DNA from: Dryococelus australis
Lineage: Eukaryota > Arthropoda > Insecta > Phasmatodea > Phasmatidae
Assembly (NCBI GenBank): GCA_029891345.1
Contig: CM057000.1
Coordinates: forward strand, 139,422,163-139,486,162
Reading direction: 5' to 3'
Length of the DNA: 64,000 nt
The position numbers and the translations under genes were made by a program. Of this stretch, positions 11,136 to 21,310 are shown piece after piece (positions within the stretch are counted from its first letter, which is position 1; every line of letters begins with the position of its first letter). The notes under the pieces are model-generated. The model was not told the origin of the DNA. It was given only the letters and a program-made list of their open reading frames with translations, and did no database searches.

Positions 11136-12168
11136 ATGTTTAAACATGCTCCTATCCTACCTCTTAATAGTAAATTACTCACTTCTCCACGCGAAGTTAA
11201 CACGGCCATCTCCAAAATAAGATACTCGGTGGCACATGGTGCCAGCAATGTGGCAGCTATGCTTGTTCGCTCACTTCCAAGAAAAGCTATTATTCACCTT
11301 ATCAATCTAATCAATGCCATTTTTATCACATGTTATTACCCTTCCAGCTGAAAACATTCCCTCGTTTCCATTCCGAAACATGGCGCCACTCCCGAACAAA
11401 TTACCTGCTATCATTAAATCCCACTACGACGAGTTCTCTCCAGAATTGCAGAGTACATCATATTAGCTCGACTCACACATTCCATTGACCAACTCCACAT
11501 ATTTCCTGATATTCAATTTGGCTTTCGCAATCATCATTCTGCTCTTCACACTGTCACTTTAGCTGTTGACAATCACTTCTGGTTTCAATTCCCATAAATA
11601 TTCTGTCCTCATTTTTCTAGATTTGGCAGAAGCTTTCGATTCTGTCCACCATATAGCACTAATTCATAAACAAAGACATTTGAACAATTCTGAATACCTT
11701 TTCTCCATTATTCACTGTTTCCCGTCAAACCGCAACTTTTGTGTCCGAGTGCCTGATACTCAGTCTCGGCACTTTCCCACCCATGCAGGAGTGCCTCAAG
11801 GCGAATTGCTTAGCCCCACACTGTTCTCCATTTCTGTTGCGGATATTCCTACCATTCTAGATGTAACAGTGCTCCAATATGCGGACGACACTGCCTTTCT
11901 AGTATCTGGAGAAGACAATCATGTTTTGTCAGCCAGAACTCAAAGTGCACTTCGCACTCCATTACTTTACTTTTAAAGTTTGAATGTCCTACCCAATCCC
12001 AATAAAACAGCAGCCATTTTCTTCACCAAAAGAAGACATAAGCCACCTCCGCCACCCACTCATCTTGGCCACCGTCTCTCCTGGACCACTTTTACTTGCG
12101 ACCTTGGTGTCCATCTTGACAGCACACTAAACTGGCATTACCACATTCACGCATTAATTTATCAGTAA
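11136..12168 (+). pseudogene. Jockey-like ORF2: reverse transcriptase domain
   Basis: The pieces in order are LLTSPREVNTAISKIR and LPRKAIIHLINLINAIF (11136-11351), then a fingers block with PDIQFGFRNHHSALH (about 11500-11550). The palm follows at 11566-11976: motif A FLDLAEAFDSVHH (D codon at 11620-11622), motif B HAGVPQGELLSPTLF (GVPQG from 11788), and motif C LQYADDTAFLV with YADD intact at 11878-11889. A stop at 11974-11976 separates the thumb (LPNPNKTAAIFFTKRR, then CDLGVHLDSTLNWHYHIH, 11980-12165). This is the polymerase of a non-LTR element that copies RNA at the nicked target. Several frame changes and stops make it non-functional. Confidence 0.85.
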
Positions 12169-13366
12169 ATCGAAAACAGTTCTCAGAAACCTTCATCCTT
12201 TTCTTACCATACTATATGCCACTCCAGAACTCACACAAATTCCTTATTGGCGAGCTCTCATTCCACCTCTTCTGCTTAACACTTGCACCATCTGAGCATA
12301 CGTACATCCATCAACATACCGAACTCTATCATCTGCATACAATGAGGGTCTACACATCATCCTCAGCTGGCTATGACACACACCTGTAAAACTTCTGTAC
12401 CACCTGGATAACGTTCAACCATTGGCCTCCGGATACAACGACATCCCGAGTTATTCTACAAGGCGAGGAACCACCCGAACCCAGTCGTCTCCAGCATCGC
12501 GTTTTACAATCCCAGCCCCCCAACATCCACACCGTAGACTTCTGGTCATCCTCGACTTCCTCCTACCTCTTGATCCCCCACCCCTCCGGCTACAACAACT
12601 AGATGGGCCACTGGCTGATCTACACACTTGAGCGTGTGCAGTGTGGGAGTGGTACCGCATAGGTACACCTCGAGTGTAGGCTATGGCCATTTCATTTCCT
12701 TTCCGAATTCCGTGACCTAAACTTTTCATAAATTCAGTGTTCCGGCCTTTTCTTTTCAGCATTCCATTTCAGCTCTTCTGTGTTCCTACCTTGTAATCAC
12801 GTTTTGTATATAATTGTTGTACATATGTATATGTTTGTTCATTATAAATGCCATTATTATAATTTCTGGTCAAAAGGGATTTCCATTCCATTTAGTTGCT
12901 TTGTAAATGTTCAGATTCTCTTCATCATTTCATCCTTGCAATAATGTACCTATTGTAAAAATTTTTCCATTAGAGCCTTTTTCATTTTTCATCCTACATA
13001 TCATATCTTCATTTATACAGTATGTTATATTTTTCTGCATGTACATAGTTTTCAGTTTATTAGTACAAGCTCACCCAATTGTAAATATTTTTAAATATTA
13101 AGTTCCCCTAAGGTAAATATGTAAATAATTGTATAGTGTTTACTGATCACCGTAATATTGCTGTTCAACAGGTTTTTTCTTAGTGTTTTCATGCTTATTT
13201 AAGTTAGTGTAAGTTAAGTGCAATTAGTTTTAAATTATGATAACTAGTTTAAATATAATTTTAAGATCGAAAGAGCACTGGCTGGTGTGAGCTTCTTCAT
13301 ACATAAGGCTGGTATACCTGACGTACCTATTTTGGATGAGCCGATTTGAATAAATTAGCCAAAAAA
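12169..13366 (+). mobile_element. Jockey-like element, C-terminal remnant and probable 3' UTR
   Basis: Up to about 12760 the sequence stays C-rich like the upstream ORF2 and has broken open frames, but no domain is recognisable. From 12770 it becomes T-rich. An AATAAA at 13349-13354 followed by six A at 13361-13366 is a plausible element 3' end. No flanking duplication was identified, so the boundary is inferred. Confidence 0.45.
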
Positions 13367-13989
13367 GGTTAAATAATATTTTAATTTGTACTGGCAATTG
13401 TCTGCGCTAAGGATATTGCTCAGAAGCAGATTTATGCCATCAGCCAGTGTCTGTGATCTCAATGGTGGAATGTCAGTCGGTATTGTATTCATTAAATGTG
13501 TGTGTGTGTTGATTTTAAATGTTGTGTTGTGTTGACAAAGAAAAATGTCTCTATAAAGCACTATTCTCTTCATTCTACACGTACACTATTAAACTTTGAC
13601 AGATGGTGTTTATACTCTAGGATTATAGACAAAAGCGAATTTTACAGAAATTTTGATGGAAAAATATTGGTTTCAAGGTGAAAATGACCGATTTTTAGGG
13701 AAAAAATGGAATTCAAGATGGCGGTCAGAGCTCCCCTGAAGGCACTTTCTTGGGGAGTCCTTTTTCGTAGGAAGGCAAAAGGGAACATTTTTAAGGATAA
13801 AGACCAATTTTTGGGTAAAATAATCGATTTATGAACTGATTTATGGGTACAAAAAAGGGATTTCCGGTAAAAACAAGCGATTTTGAGCGAAAAATTCCGA
13901 AATGGCGGAATCCGGGAGAAACTCCCAATCCGGAACCCGGATCCTGGAATAATGGTTATGAAAACTATGCCCTACTACTGGCATAAATT
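13367..13989. other. Non-coding spacer with repeated 'gattttt' phrases
   Basis: No gene supported. From 13680 to 13960 the sequence is built from loosely repeating phrases (gaccgatttttaggg, gaccaatttttggg, gcgattttgagcg) and two copies of ATGGCGG (13719, 13892). It looks like old degenerate repeat material. Confidence 0.4.
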
Positions 13990-14047
13990 TTCTCAACTTA
14001 TCACGGTAAAATGAGCACTTCTGAAAGAATTCCCATTTGGAATAATA

Positions 14048-14123
<76 letters not shown>

Positions 14124-14278
14124 TTAGACGTTAACTTCAGAGTGCGGTCGAATATACACACTGTGTTTATTACTTGCATGGCAATGTTTATTGAAACTGT
14201 GGTTAAAGGATAAAAAATAACTGAAAAGAAATTGTAACTAGGGATTCATAAGTTCTGACATTAATGTGTACAGCCTAT
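13990..14278 (+). mobile_element. MITE F1 copy with expanded TA tract
   Basis: The left end is decayed but carries ACGGTAAAATGAGCACTTCTGAAAG (14003 onward). The interior matches F1: TTTGGAATAATAG, then TAGACGTTAACTTC, ATATACACACTGTGTTTATTAC and GTAACTAGGG. The right end reads AAGTTCTGACATTAATGTGT then ACAGCCTAT, a mutated form of the shared terminal repeat. A (TA)n run replaces the short AT-rich segment after AATAATAG. No coding capacity. Confidence 0.8.
14048..14121. repeat. (TA)n microsatellite inside MITE F1
   Basis: About 37 uninterrupted TA units, located after AATAATAG of the F1 interior. Confidence 0.97.
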
Positions 14279-14636
14279 GCAAATAACGTGCTCGAAATAG
14301 GTGACATTTGTAGTTTGCTCGCTCAGAACTGTACTTAAACTTAAGCATTCTGCAGTAGCAGCACCCGTTCACAAGCAATGGGATGAGGATAATTTTCGCT
14401 GATGAGGATACGTCAGAAGAGGAAACGTATTTCAGTGGCTGGTGCGTCACCGATTAACGAACAGGGCGGGCAGGTCCATCAGACAAATTGCTCCATTGCA
14501 TCTGAAGGAACGTGGCGACGGCTCAAATGCAATAATGAGTTGAACACATTCAGACACACAGTAGACTATTTTCTACATAACACAGATGAAGATTATATTC
14601 GGTTTGCACTGTACCACGTTAAGAAGCCTCCCTAAC

Positions 14637-14640
14637 ACAA

Positions 14641-14692
<52 letters not shown>
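14637..14692. repeat. (CA)n(TA)n microsatellite, left flank of MITE F2
   Basis: A CA run to about 14659 followed by a TA run to 14692. The MITE F2 copy starts directly at its end. Confidence 0.95.
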
Positions 14693-14696
<4 letters not shown>

Positions 14697-15100
14697 CCCG
14701 GTAAATTAGGCACTTTTGAAAATCCTTCTTAAGATTTACTTGTATGCACGTTGTTTATTCTTCCGCCCTATGTAAGATTAACTTTGTCAAGATTAACTTT
14801 GTCGGTCAGGCGAAACTGTGAAATTATAAGAAAAAAGTATGTATTTAATAAATCTGACTATTTTCACACTTCGGTGCATTAAAAAAAACACACAAAACGA
14901 AATAAATAATTTAAGTTATCATAAATGGTTGCCTAACACTTTTTATTCAACGTTATGTTACGGAACTACTTCCTAGCCATCGTTAACAACTTTACTGGGC
15001 GCATGTCACTCAGGGCGCCCGTTAAAATATGTGCAGTTAGGGTGAGTGGCTTTTTTCTAAGGTTGATTTCGAAAGTACAAATTTTATCATGAACAGCATA
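14692..15100 (+). mobile_element. MITE F2 copy inserted in a microsatellite
   Basis: The interior follows F2 throughout: TTACTTGTATGCACGTTGTT, TTCCGCCCTATGTAAGATTA, ACTTCGGTGCATTAAAA, GGTTGCCTAACACTTTTTAT, GGGCGCATGTCACTCAGGGC, TTTTTTCTAAGGTTGATTTC and finally GTACAAATTTTATCATGAACAGCATA. Both ends are mutated (left CCCGGTAAATTAGGCACTTT). Direct TA-rich flanks on both sides fit insertion at TA. Confidence 0.85.
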
Positions 15101-15135
15101 TATAAATATATATATATATAGACACACACACACAC
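15099..15135. repeat. (TA)n(CA)n, right flank of MITE F2
   Basis: ATATATAAATATATATATATATA followed by GACACACACACACAC. Taken with the run left of the MITE, this looks like one original CA/TA microsatellite split by the insertion. Confidence 0.9.
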
Positions 15136-15434
15136 TAGCTGATGTCAGTGAACGTTGTTCCGTCTTTTTACTTGAATCCTTAATGAATCGCTATCTTTTG
15201 TATTTAAATTGTAAATGCCAAATTTAAAACTTGAAGTGTAGATGTCATGTGCAGGGTGTGTCCTAGTATATTAGGCGCAAATGTCATGTGTATTGTGTTT
15301 CGTAAAGATAATTGCTTTACATACAAAAGTATAATATTTTACATGTTATAATTACATAGAATTGACATAATAAATCTGTAATTAAACATTCAACACAGCT
15401 TATTAAATGAATTTTCATACATATTCGTTGCGCA
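15136..15434. other. AT-rich spacer
   Basis: No coding or repeat signal recognised. Confidence 0.5.
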
Positions 15435-15640
15435 ATGACAAAACTCGTGTGTAATTATTCGATACGCATAGGAGTTCATTTTTTTCAGTTTCAGCACCTG
15501 TTGTTGGATTTCCTTTTGTTCATATTCGAAATGATATTCATTCTTCTTATTCCCAGAATATTAGTGTATATTGTAAAGCGTCGTACGATCGATGCGTGTC
15601 TTGTATGTTTTGAACTGTGATTTTTTTCTGCGCATAATTG
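15435..15640 (-). pseudogene. Helitron N-terminal-domain fragment, copy a
   Basis: Read on the minus strand from 15630, the sequence gives KKITVQNIQDTHRSYDALQY, then TLIFWE, stop, EE. After a frame change it gives NPTTGAETEK and MNSYAYRI (about 15500-15455). HRSYDALQYPLIFW and NPTTGAET...NYYSYR are hallmark phrases of the Helitron-like N-terminal domain, which belongs to the Rep/helicase protein that drives rolling-circle transposition of Helitrons. Only about 60 residues survive, with stops and a frame shift. It carries the most C-terminal part of the three fragments here. Confidence 0.78.
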
Positions 15641-15850
15641 TAAATTAGAGTATATTTGGCGTTCAAATGCTTCTCTTATGATCGTGCTGTGTGTTTCTCG
15701 ATTGTGTGTTCGTGCCTCTTCAGTTAGTGCAGCGCGTGTTCACTTTCTATTTTGCCTTCTCTATGCGTCCTCTCTATTACGTCTGGTACGTCGACCGAAG
15801 TTTGACCGTGTTATCGCTGGCATTTTTCTCTTTTAGATCAACAAACATAC

Positions 15851-15912
15851 CCTACAAGTATGAGCAAAATCGGCCCATAAGTATAGAAGTTGGACTCCAG
15901 CGCCACCTATCG
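15851..15912. repeat. 62-bp dispersed repeat, copy 1
   Basis: CCTACAAGTATGAGCAAAAT, then CGGCCCATAAGTATAGAAGT and CTCCAGCGCCACCTATCG. The same block recurs at 16641-16702 with few changes. The pair brackets two of the Helitron fragments. Confidence 0.85.
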
Positions 15913-15946
15913 TATCCTAACATACCAAATCCAAAGCACAGCAACT

Positions 15947-16262
15947 ATTATCCATCCCCTCCTTCCCAGAATATAATTGGATATTGCAAAGCGTCGTATC
16001 ATCGATGTTTGTCCTGTATGTTTAGAACTGTGTTTTTTCTCCACAATATTTTTCGATCACGTTGTTCGAATTGTTCATCAGCTATGACAATCGATACTTC
16101 ATTAATCGTTGGTGCATTATATGTTCCTGGATGTTGACCGCCTTGAATTTTTTTAAATTTAATGACGACCATATAATTATCACTCTGCATTCTGGTTGAA
16201 ACTTGTTTGAATACTTGAATCAATTGATTTCTTCCTTTTAAAAATTGTTTCCCGACCAACGT
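15947..16262 (-). pseudogene. Helitron N-terminal-domain fragment, copy b
   Basis: Minus-strand reading from 16262: GGTTLVGKQFLKGRNQLIQV, RMQSDNYMVVIKFKKIQGGQ, HPGTYNAPTINEVSIVIADE, QFEQRDRKILWRKN, then DKHR, stop, YDALQYPIIFWEGGDG (ending near 15950). YNAPT.(N/D)EV.IVI, QF..RDI and DALQYPIIFWEG.DG are typical of the Helitron-like N-terminal domain. One stop interrupts HRSYDALQY (S to stop). This copy has the most N-terminal sequence of the three. The replication-initiator catalytic region lies further downstream in Helitron proteins and is absent. Confidence 0.8.
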
Positions 16263-16267
16263 TGTTC

Positions 16268-16497
16268 CGCCTTTTGAAATTATATCCATCCTCTCCTTCC
16301 CAGAATATAAGTGGCTATTGTAAAACGTCGCATGATCGATGTTTGTTGCGATTAACTGTGATGTCACGTTGTTCAAATTTTTCACCAACAATGACAATAG
16401 ATCGTTCTTGCATTTTTTTCGATATGATTGTATTAACAACGTGAGTTAACTTGAATCTCATCATCAAGAAAATAAATTTGCAAAAATGTTGGTGCAT
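16268..16497 (-). pseudogene. Helitron N-terminal-domain fragment, copy c
   Basis: Minus-strand open frame 16497-16315 contains RSIVIVGEKFEQRDITVNRN and KHRSCDVLQ. After a stop it continues in the same frame with PLIFWEGEDGYNF (to about 16270). It repeats the same protein segment as copy b, so the locus holds overlapping duplicated pieces and not one long gene. Residues before RSIVIVG (MHQHFCKFIFLMMRF...) do not look like Helitron protein. Confidence 0.78.
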
Positions 16498-16640
16498 TTT
16501 CTGGCATGGGTAGTAAAGGTCCGATTTGATGATACTCTTAAACGTTGTTTCGAAATTTCTTCCATCATCATTTGTAATTATTTTTTTCGCACAAAACGAA
16601 GTTATTTAAAAGTATGAGTTAAGAACACTATAGCAATTTC

Positions 16641-16702
16641 CTGCAAGCATGAGCAAGATCGGCTCATGAATATAGAAGTTAGGCTCCAGCGCCACCTATC
16701 GG
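16641..16702. repeat. 62-bp dispersed repeat, copy 2
   Basis: CTGCAAGCATGAGCAAGATC, GGCTCATGAATATAGAAGTT, CTCCAGCGCCACCTATCGG: same block as 15851-15912, same orientation, 790 bp away. Confidence 0.85.
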
Positions 16703-16808
16703 AATGAAACATAACTAAAAAACTTATTCGCCACCTCAATACCATGTGTTGTGAATGTGAATATGATATCAATTGGCCATGTGGTTTGACATTGACAGTA
16801 CAATGGAT

Positions 16809-16809
<1 letters not shown>

Positions 16810-16857
<48 letters not shown>
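16810..16857. repeat. (TA)n microsatellite
   Basis: About 24 TA units. Confidence 0.97.
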
Positions 16858-16860
<3 letters not shown>

Positions 16861-18081
16861 GTGCTCGTGTTGTAGGTCTATTCCAAGCAGCATTAACATA
16901 AAATATGAGCAGACAGGATTTTACCACGCAGCACTGAATAGGATATACGTGATAACGTGTGGAACAAATATAGTGTACTACTGAGCTGTTTGCATAACCA
17001 TACTCTCCCATAGGCTTATGAAACAGTGTGAAATAAAATTATGTGTTAATATCGTGTTTTAGGTTATGTATATTCTTGGCAAAATTCATTACAACTGAGC
17101 AGTGTGACAGCAGAATATTCCTCCCCTGAGGAAAATGTCTACCTACCCCTTGCAGGGTCGAGTACCAGACATTCGATGCGAATAACACTCACCTTAGATA
17201 ACCAGACTTACTTGAGACCAGTGACTGTTTGTCACGCCCTGAAAATTATTAAGGACATGCAAAAATATGCAGAACTGGGTTATCAGCGAAGGCAAGGAAG
17301 TGATAACAATTATCCATACAAATGGGAAAAGACGCCAGACTACATAACATTTCTCCAGCCAAATTATTTCATTTCAAATTCAGTTTACTTCGTTTAATAT
17401 ATATGTATTCTGGCAGTAAATGAAGATAATTAACAATACAGAATGACAACAGCAAAAGGTTTACGAAAATCATTCAAACTAGCTCTGCCGACAAGAAGTG
17501 GTCAGACGTAACGCTCTTTAACAATACCCTTATTCGAAGGAAAAAAAACATAAACTAGTCTGAAGTGTCAGTTTGGCACTTAAAAAAAATCACTGAATGA
17601 AAACTTCTGCAATTATTCCTTGGGAAATTAAACTTGGCACCACTTAGTGGTAGAACAATAAAAACTCTGTCTCTCAGGTTAAATTATGGTTCAAATATGC
17701 TGGTTCTTAGCTGTTAAAAACGCCGTGCCAACATGGCGTTGTGAAGAATGTTCTATTACATATGGCCGCTCTCTTATGACTATTAGACGTGTAGACTAAA
17801 CTCGTAGGAAAACTAGCAGCGTAGAAAAATAGTTTACTTGTAGGATGATACCATTTATGGTAGAAAGCAGGACGGGATCTCAGGAAAATGTAGAGTAGTA
17901 TTCGAACTTCGTAGAAGTTAACATGTTTTACAACCCATGGAACGTCACGGCGTTCAACTAACTAACCTAAGCTCCTAAACGGCTGCTTGCTATACAGAGG
18001 GGCTTACAGCACACTTCTACAAGCAGAAAGAGAACAATATTAATCTAGCAAGCTGTAGAAACAAACACCACCCTAACCTAC
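16858..18081. other. Non-coding spacer
   Basis: An open frame at 17104-17397 (97 codons) has no recognisable domain and I do not call it. The remainder is AT-rich without repeats that I could link to other parts of the window. Confidence 0.45.
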
Positions 18082-18322
18082 TATAGGCTATTCACGGTAA
18101 AGTGAGCACTTTTGAAGGCACTCTCAATTGGAATAATAGTCAATAATTATCTTTTATTTTATCCTTAGATGTTTACTTCCAAATACTGTGGCATATACAC
18201 ACTGAGTTTATTACGTTCATGCCAATATTTATTTAAAAAGGTGGCTAAAGAATGAAAAATGGCTGAAAGTAAAAAAGTAACTAGGGCCTCAAAAGTGCTC
18301 ACTTTACCGTGAACAGTCTGTA
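18082..18322 (+). mobile_element. MITE F1, complete reference copy
   Basis: 241 bp from TATAGGCTATTCACGG to CCGTGAACAGTCTGTA. The terminal inverted repeats are 18082-18115 and 18289-18322 and pair over about 33 positions around TTCACGGTAAAGTGAGCACT. The interior has CAATTGGAATAATAG, TCCTTAGATGTTTACTTCC, ATATACACACTGAGTTTATTAC, AAAGGTGGCTAAAG and GTAACTAGGGCC. It is non-coding. TA at both borders suggests the Tc1/mariner way of target choice. Confidence 0.92.
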
Positions 18323-18370
18323 CTTAAAATACCTACGCTACGTCCAACTTCTGGACGTGAGCGATCTTCT

Positions 18371-19391
18371 AACTGAAACTACCCGTCAAGCCCTATGCTA
18401 TCACGCTAGCGAATGGGGGTTTAAACCCGCCAGCCAATCGAAGGCTTCCTACACTAACTGAAACTACCCGCCAAGCCCTATGCTATCACGCTAGCGAATG
18501 GGGGTTTAAACCCGCCAGCCAATCGAAGGCTTCCTACACTAACTGAAACTACCCGTCAAGCCCTATGCTATCACGCTAGCGAATGGGGGTTTAAACCCGC
18601 CAGCCAATCGAAGGCTTCCTACACTAACTGAAACTACCCGCCAAGCCCTATGCTATCACGCTAGCGAATGGGGGTTTAAACCCGCCAGCCAATCGAAGGC
18701 TTCCTACACTAACTGAAACTACCCGTCAAGCCCTATGCTATCACGCTAGCGAATGGGGGTTTAAACCCGCCAGCCAATCGAAGGCTTCCTACACTAACTG
18801 AAACTACCCGCCAAGCCCTATGCTATCACGCTAGCGAATGGGGGTTTAAACCCGCCAGCCAATCGAAGGCTTCCTACACTAACTGAAACTACCCGTCAAG
18901 CCCTATGCTATCACGCTAGCGAATGGGGGTTTAAACCCGCCAGCCAATCGAAGGCTTCCTACACTAACTGAAACTACCCGTCAAGCCCTATGCTATCACG
19001 CTAGCGAATGGGGGTTTAAACCCGCCAGCCAATCGAAGGCTTCCTACACTAACTGAAACTACCCGTCAAGCCCTATGCTATCACGCTAGCGAATGGGGGT
19101 TTAAACCCGCCAGCCAATCGAAGGCTTCCTACACTAACTGAAACTACCCGCCAAGCCCTATGCTATCACGCTAGCGAATGGGGGTTTAAAACCCGCCAGC
19201 CAATCGAAGGCTTCCTACACTAACTGAAACTACCCGCCAAGCCCTATGCTATCACGCTAGCGAATGGGGGTTTAAACCCGCCAGCCAATCGAAGGCTTCC
19301 TACACTAACTGAAACTACCCGCCAAGCCCTATGCTATCACGCTAGCGAATGGGGGTTTAAACCCGCCAGCCAATCGAAGGCTTCCTGCACA
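18371..19391. repeat. 85-bp tandem array, 12 copies
   Basis: Units begin AACTGAAACTACCCG at 18371, 18456, 18541, 18626, 18711, 18796, 18881, 18966, 19051, 19136, 19222 and 19307. Copy 10 is 86 bp because of one extra A. Copies are nearly identical except for T or C after ACCCG, in the order T C T C T C T T T C C C. Each unit has two perfect palindromes: CGCTAGCG and GGGTTTAAACCC. The high uniformity points to recent amplification. Confidence 0.97.
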
Positions 19392-19779
19392 AACAGGTAA
19401 TATGACACACTCCTGGCGACCTAGTTCCCTATGTCAAAGAGTTACGGGTCTCGTAGAAGGTAATAATAATAACACAATAAATTCCCTGAAACAATAAGAA
19501 TAGTGTGAGACCAAGAAAATAAAGGAAAATGTTGAATTATTAATTAGAATAAAAACAAAAATCAAATCTAGCTGTCTAATGAACCTAAACAAAAATTATT
19601 GTCATTCTAACATTTAATTATTCGAAATCCTAAACATACGAAAATAAATTAAAATAAATAAAACTGAAACAAATGTGAAAAACGTATGCAAATTACATTT
19701 TTTAACATAGACAGTGTAGAATGAGTAAAAGTATACATAGATTATAATAATTAATCCAGAAATTGCAAAAGTTTATGTT
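19392..19779. other. AT-rich spacer
   Basis: A-rich on the plus strand (AATAAAAACAAAAATC and similar). No feature recognised. Confidence 0.5.
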
Positions 19780-20144
19780 ACAAACTCAACCTTAGAAAAA
19801 TGTCCGTATCGCTACCTGCATATATTTTAATGGGTGAGCTGAGCGACATGCGCCCAGTAAAGTCGGTAACGATGAATAAAAAGTGTCAGGTAACCATTTG
19901 TGATGACTGAAATTTTTTTATTTCACTTTCTGTTTTTTTAATGCATCGAAGTTTAAAAATGAGCAGATTTGCACATTACTTTCATTTGTAATAATTTTAT
20001 ACTTGAGCTTGATCAACACATGAATAAAGTGACGAGGCGCATAGCAATTTTAATTTCGCACAGGGCGGAAGAAGACATAATGTGCATACAAGTGGATCTT
20101 AAGCAGAACTTTTAAAAGTACTCATTTTACCGTGAACAGCCTTA
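19780..20144 (-). mobile_element. MITE F2 copy, reversed
   Basis: F2 in reverse: AACTCAACCTTAGAAAAATG, GCATATATTTTAATGGGTGA, GACATGCGCCCAGTAAAGTC, GTAACGATGAATAAAAAGTG, AATGCATCGAAGTTTAAAAA, CATGAATAAAGTGACGAGGC, CAAGTGGATCTTAAGCAG and CTCATTTTACCGTGAACAGC at the right end. The left terminal repeat is lost. The TATTAAACGTTGAA-like link present in other copies is missing here (small internal deletion). Confidence 0.87.
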
Positions 20145-21310
20145 TTATGATATTGGTTGCGCTCATTCGCCAACAGTTTTATAACTGGGTGTTTCTTGTG
20201 TCGTCAATATAGTAAAATTCTTTCCATAAATTCGGAAGTGTCAGATATCGTAGCTACTTTGTTGCGTTGGCTCAGCAACGGCATGCATAATAATTGTCTT
20301 CCCCTTCTTCCACAGCTGAAAAAATAAATAAATAAATAAATCAAACGAAGTTTGAAACCGTTAAACACACATGTAGCTTCACCAAATAACATTTACAAGA
20401 GCACGTTAAGGCTTGTCGTGCCGAGCAAACTACAAACTCCCTCGATCACTGACTGGAATTTTCGATGTGCACGTGACGTTTCTACTTAGACGGCAATTGG
20501 GGGGGGGGGGATTATTCCCCAGACCTCCACTAACCTGCGTTTAAAGATGCAGCTTGAGGAAGGAGTCAATACTAGTTTCATTCATTGCTGCATCGTCGTT
20601 ATCCTTCCACAACAACAATTTTTGCTCGACATGATTCAATGCACGTTTTGAAAAAAAAAAAATTGTCTCGATCATAGAATTTTGGCCTCGGTCTGCTTGC
20701 AGAAGTAGGACGATTTAATTAATATTTAAATGACGGTTTAAAATCTATCGGACATCAGTGATTAAAAATTCACTTATGTGTTATTGTATACAGTAGGTAC
20801 CAAGGGAGCTGTCTGGTTGAAGTTATTACGTGTGTCCGAGGCCTAGATGAGTAGGGGCCTTAAGTGTTACCTAGGTGCGTATGTCGTTGTGCGTGTTCAC
20901 ACGTTTAGTTTAAATTGCCTATTTCCCATCGTCCTAAATAATTTTTTCACTCACGCATCCAGTCCAGAGTCCCGCAGATCAGTCCCGCTCTCCACTGCAC
21001 ACAATCTCGCCGACGCACTCTCGCAGATTGCTGCAGTCGTCCCTCGCCGCTCCGGAATCGACCAACTGTCTCATTAGGTCGCACGAGACGCCAAACTCTC
21101 GCCTCTCAATCACTCTCTCTCCTCAGAGGCCCTCGCACGAGGTATTCATACTTGAGGTAGGTGCCGTCTAGAACGTTCTCGGTAATCCAAGTTGTTCTGG
21201 GAAAGGTAATGACAACGAATTTCCTGCGTGATAAATGGAGAAATATGAGCTTCTCAATGTCGGCGAGGCGCGAGCTGCGATAAGTTTATCGGCGTGTGCG
21301 GTGGCGTCCT
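20145..21310. other. Spacer with a GC-rich block
   Basis: Includes (AAAT)n at 20322-20340, a G-run at 20499-20510 and a block rich in C and CpG at 20950-21150 (for example GCAGATCAGTCCCGCTCTCC). The block could be an old LTR or a promoter; no coding frame with a recognisable domain was found. Confidence 0.4.

Noticed and set aside
13841..14179. Minus-strand open frame with (YI)n
   Set aside because: The repeated YI comes from a TA microsatellite; the same holds for minus-strand frames at 16769-17011 and 30912-31246.
14402..14635. 77-codon open frame between MITE F1 and the CA repeat
   Set aside because: No recognisable domain, and it ends at a microsatellite; chance frame is the simplest reading.
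17104..17397. 97-codon open frame
   Set aside because: No similarity to a family I know and no splice context; left as spacer.
18371..19391. CRISPR array
   Set aside because: Units are contiguous and uniform with no variable spacers, and the genome is eukaryotic; it is a simple tandem array.
20950..21150. Second copy of the possible LTR at 8390-9266
   Set aside because: Similar composition (C-rich, CTC-rich) but I could not align any long block.
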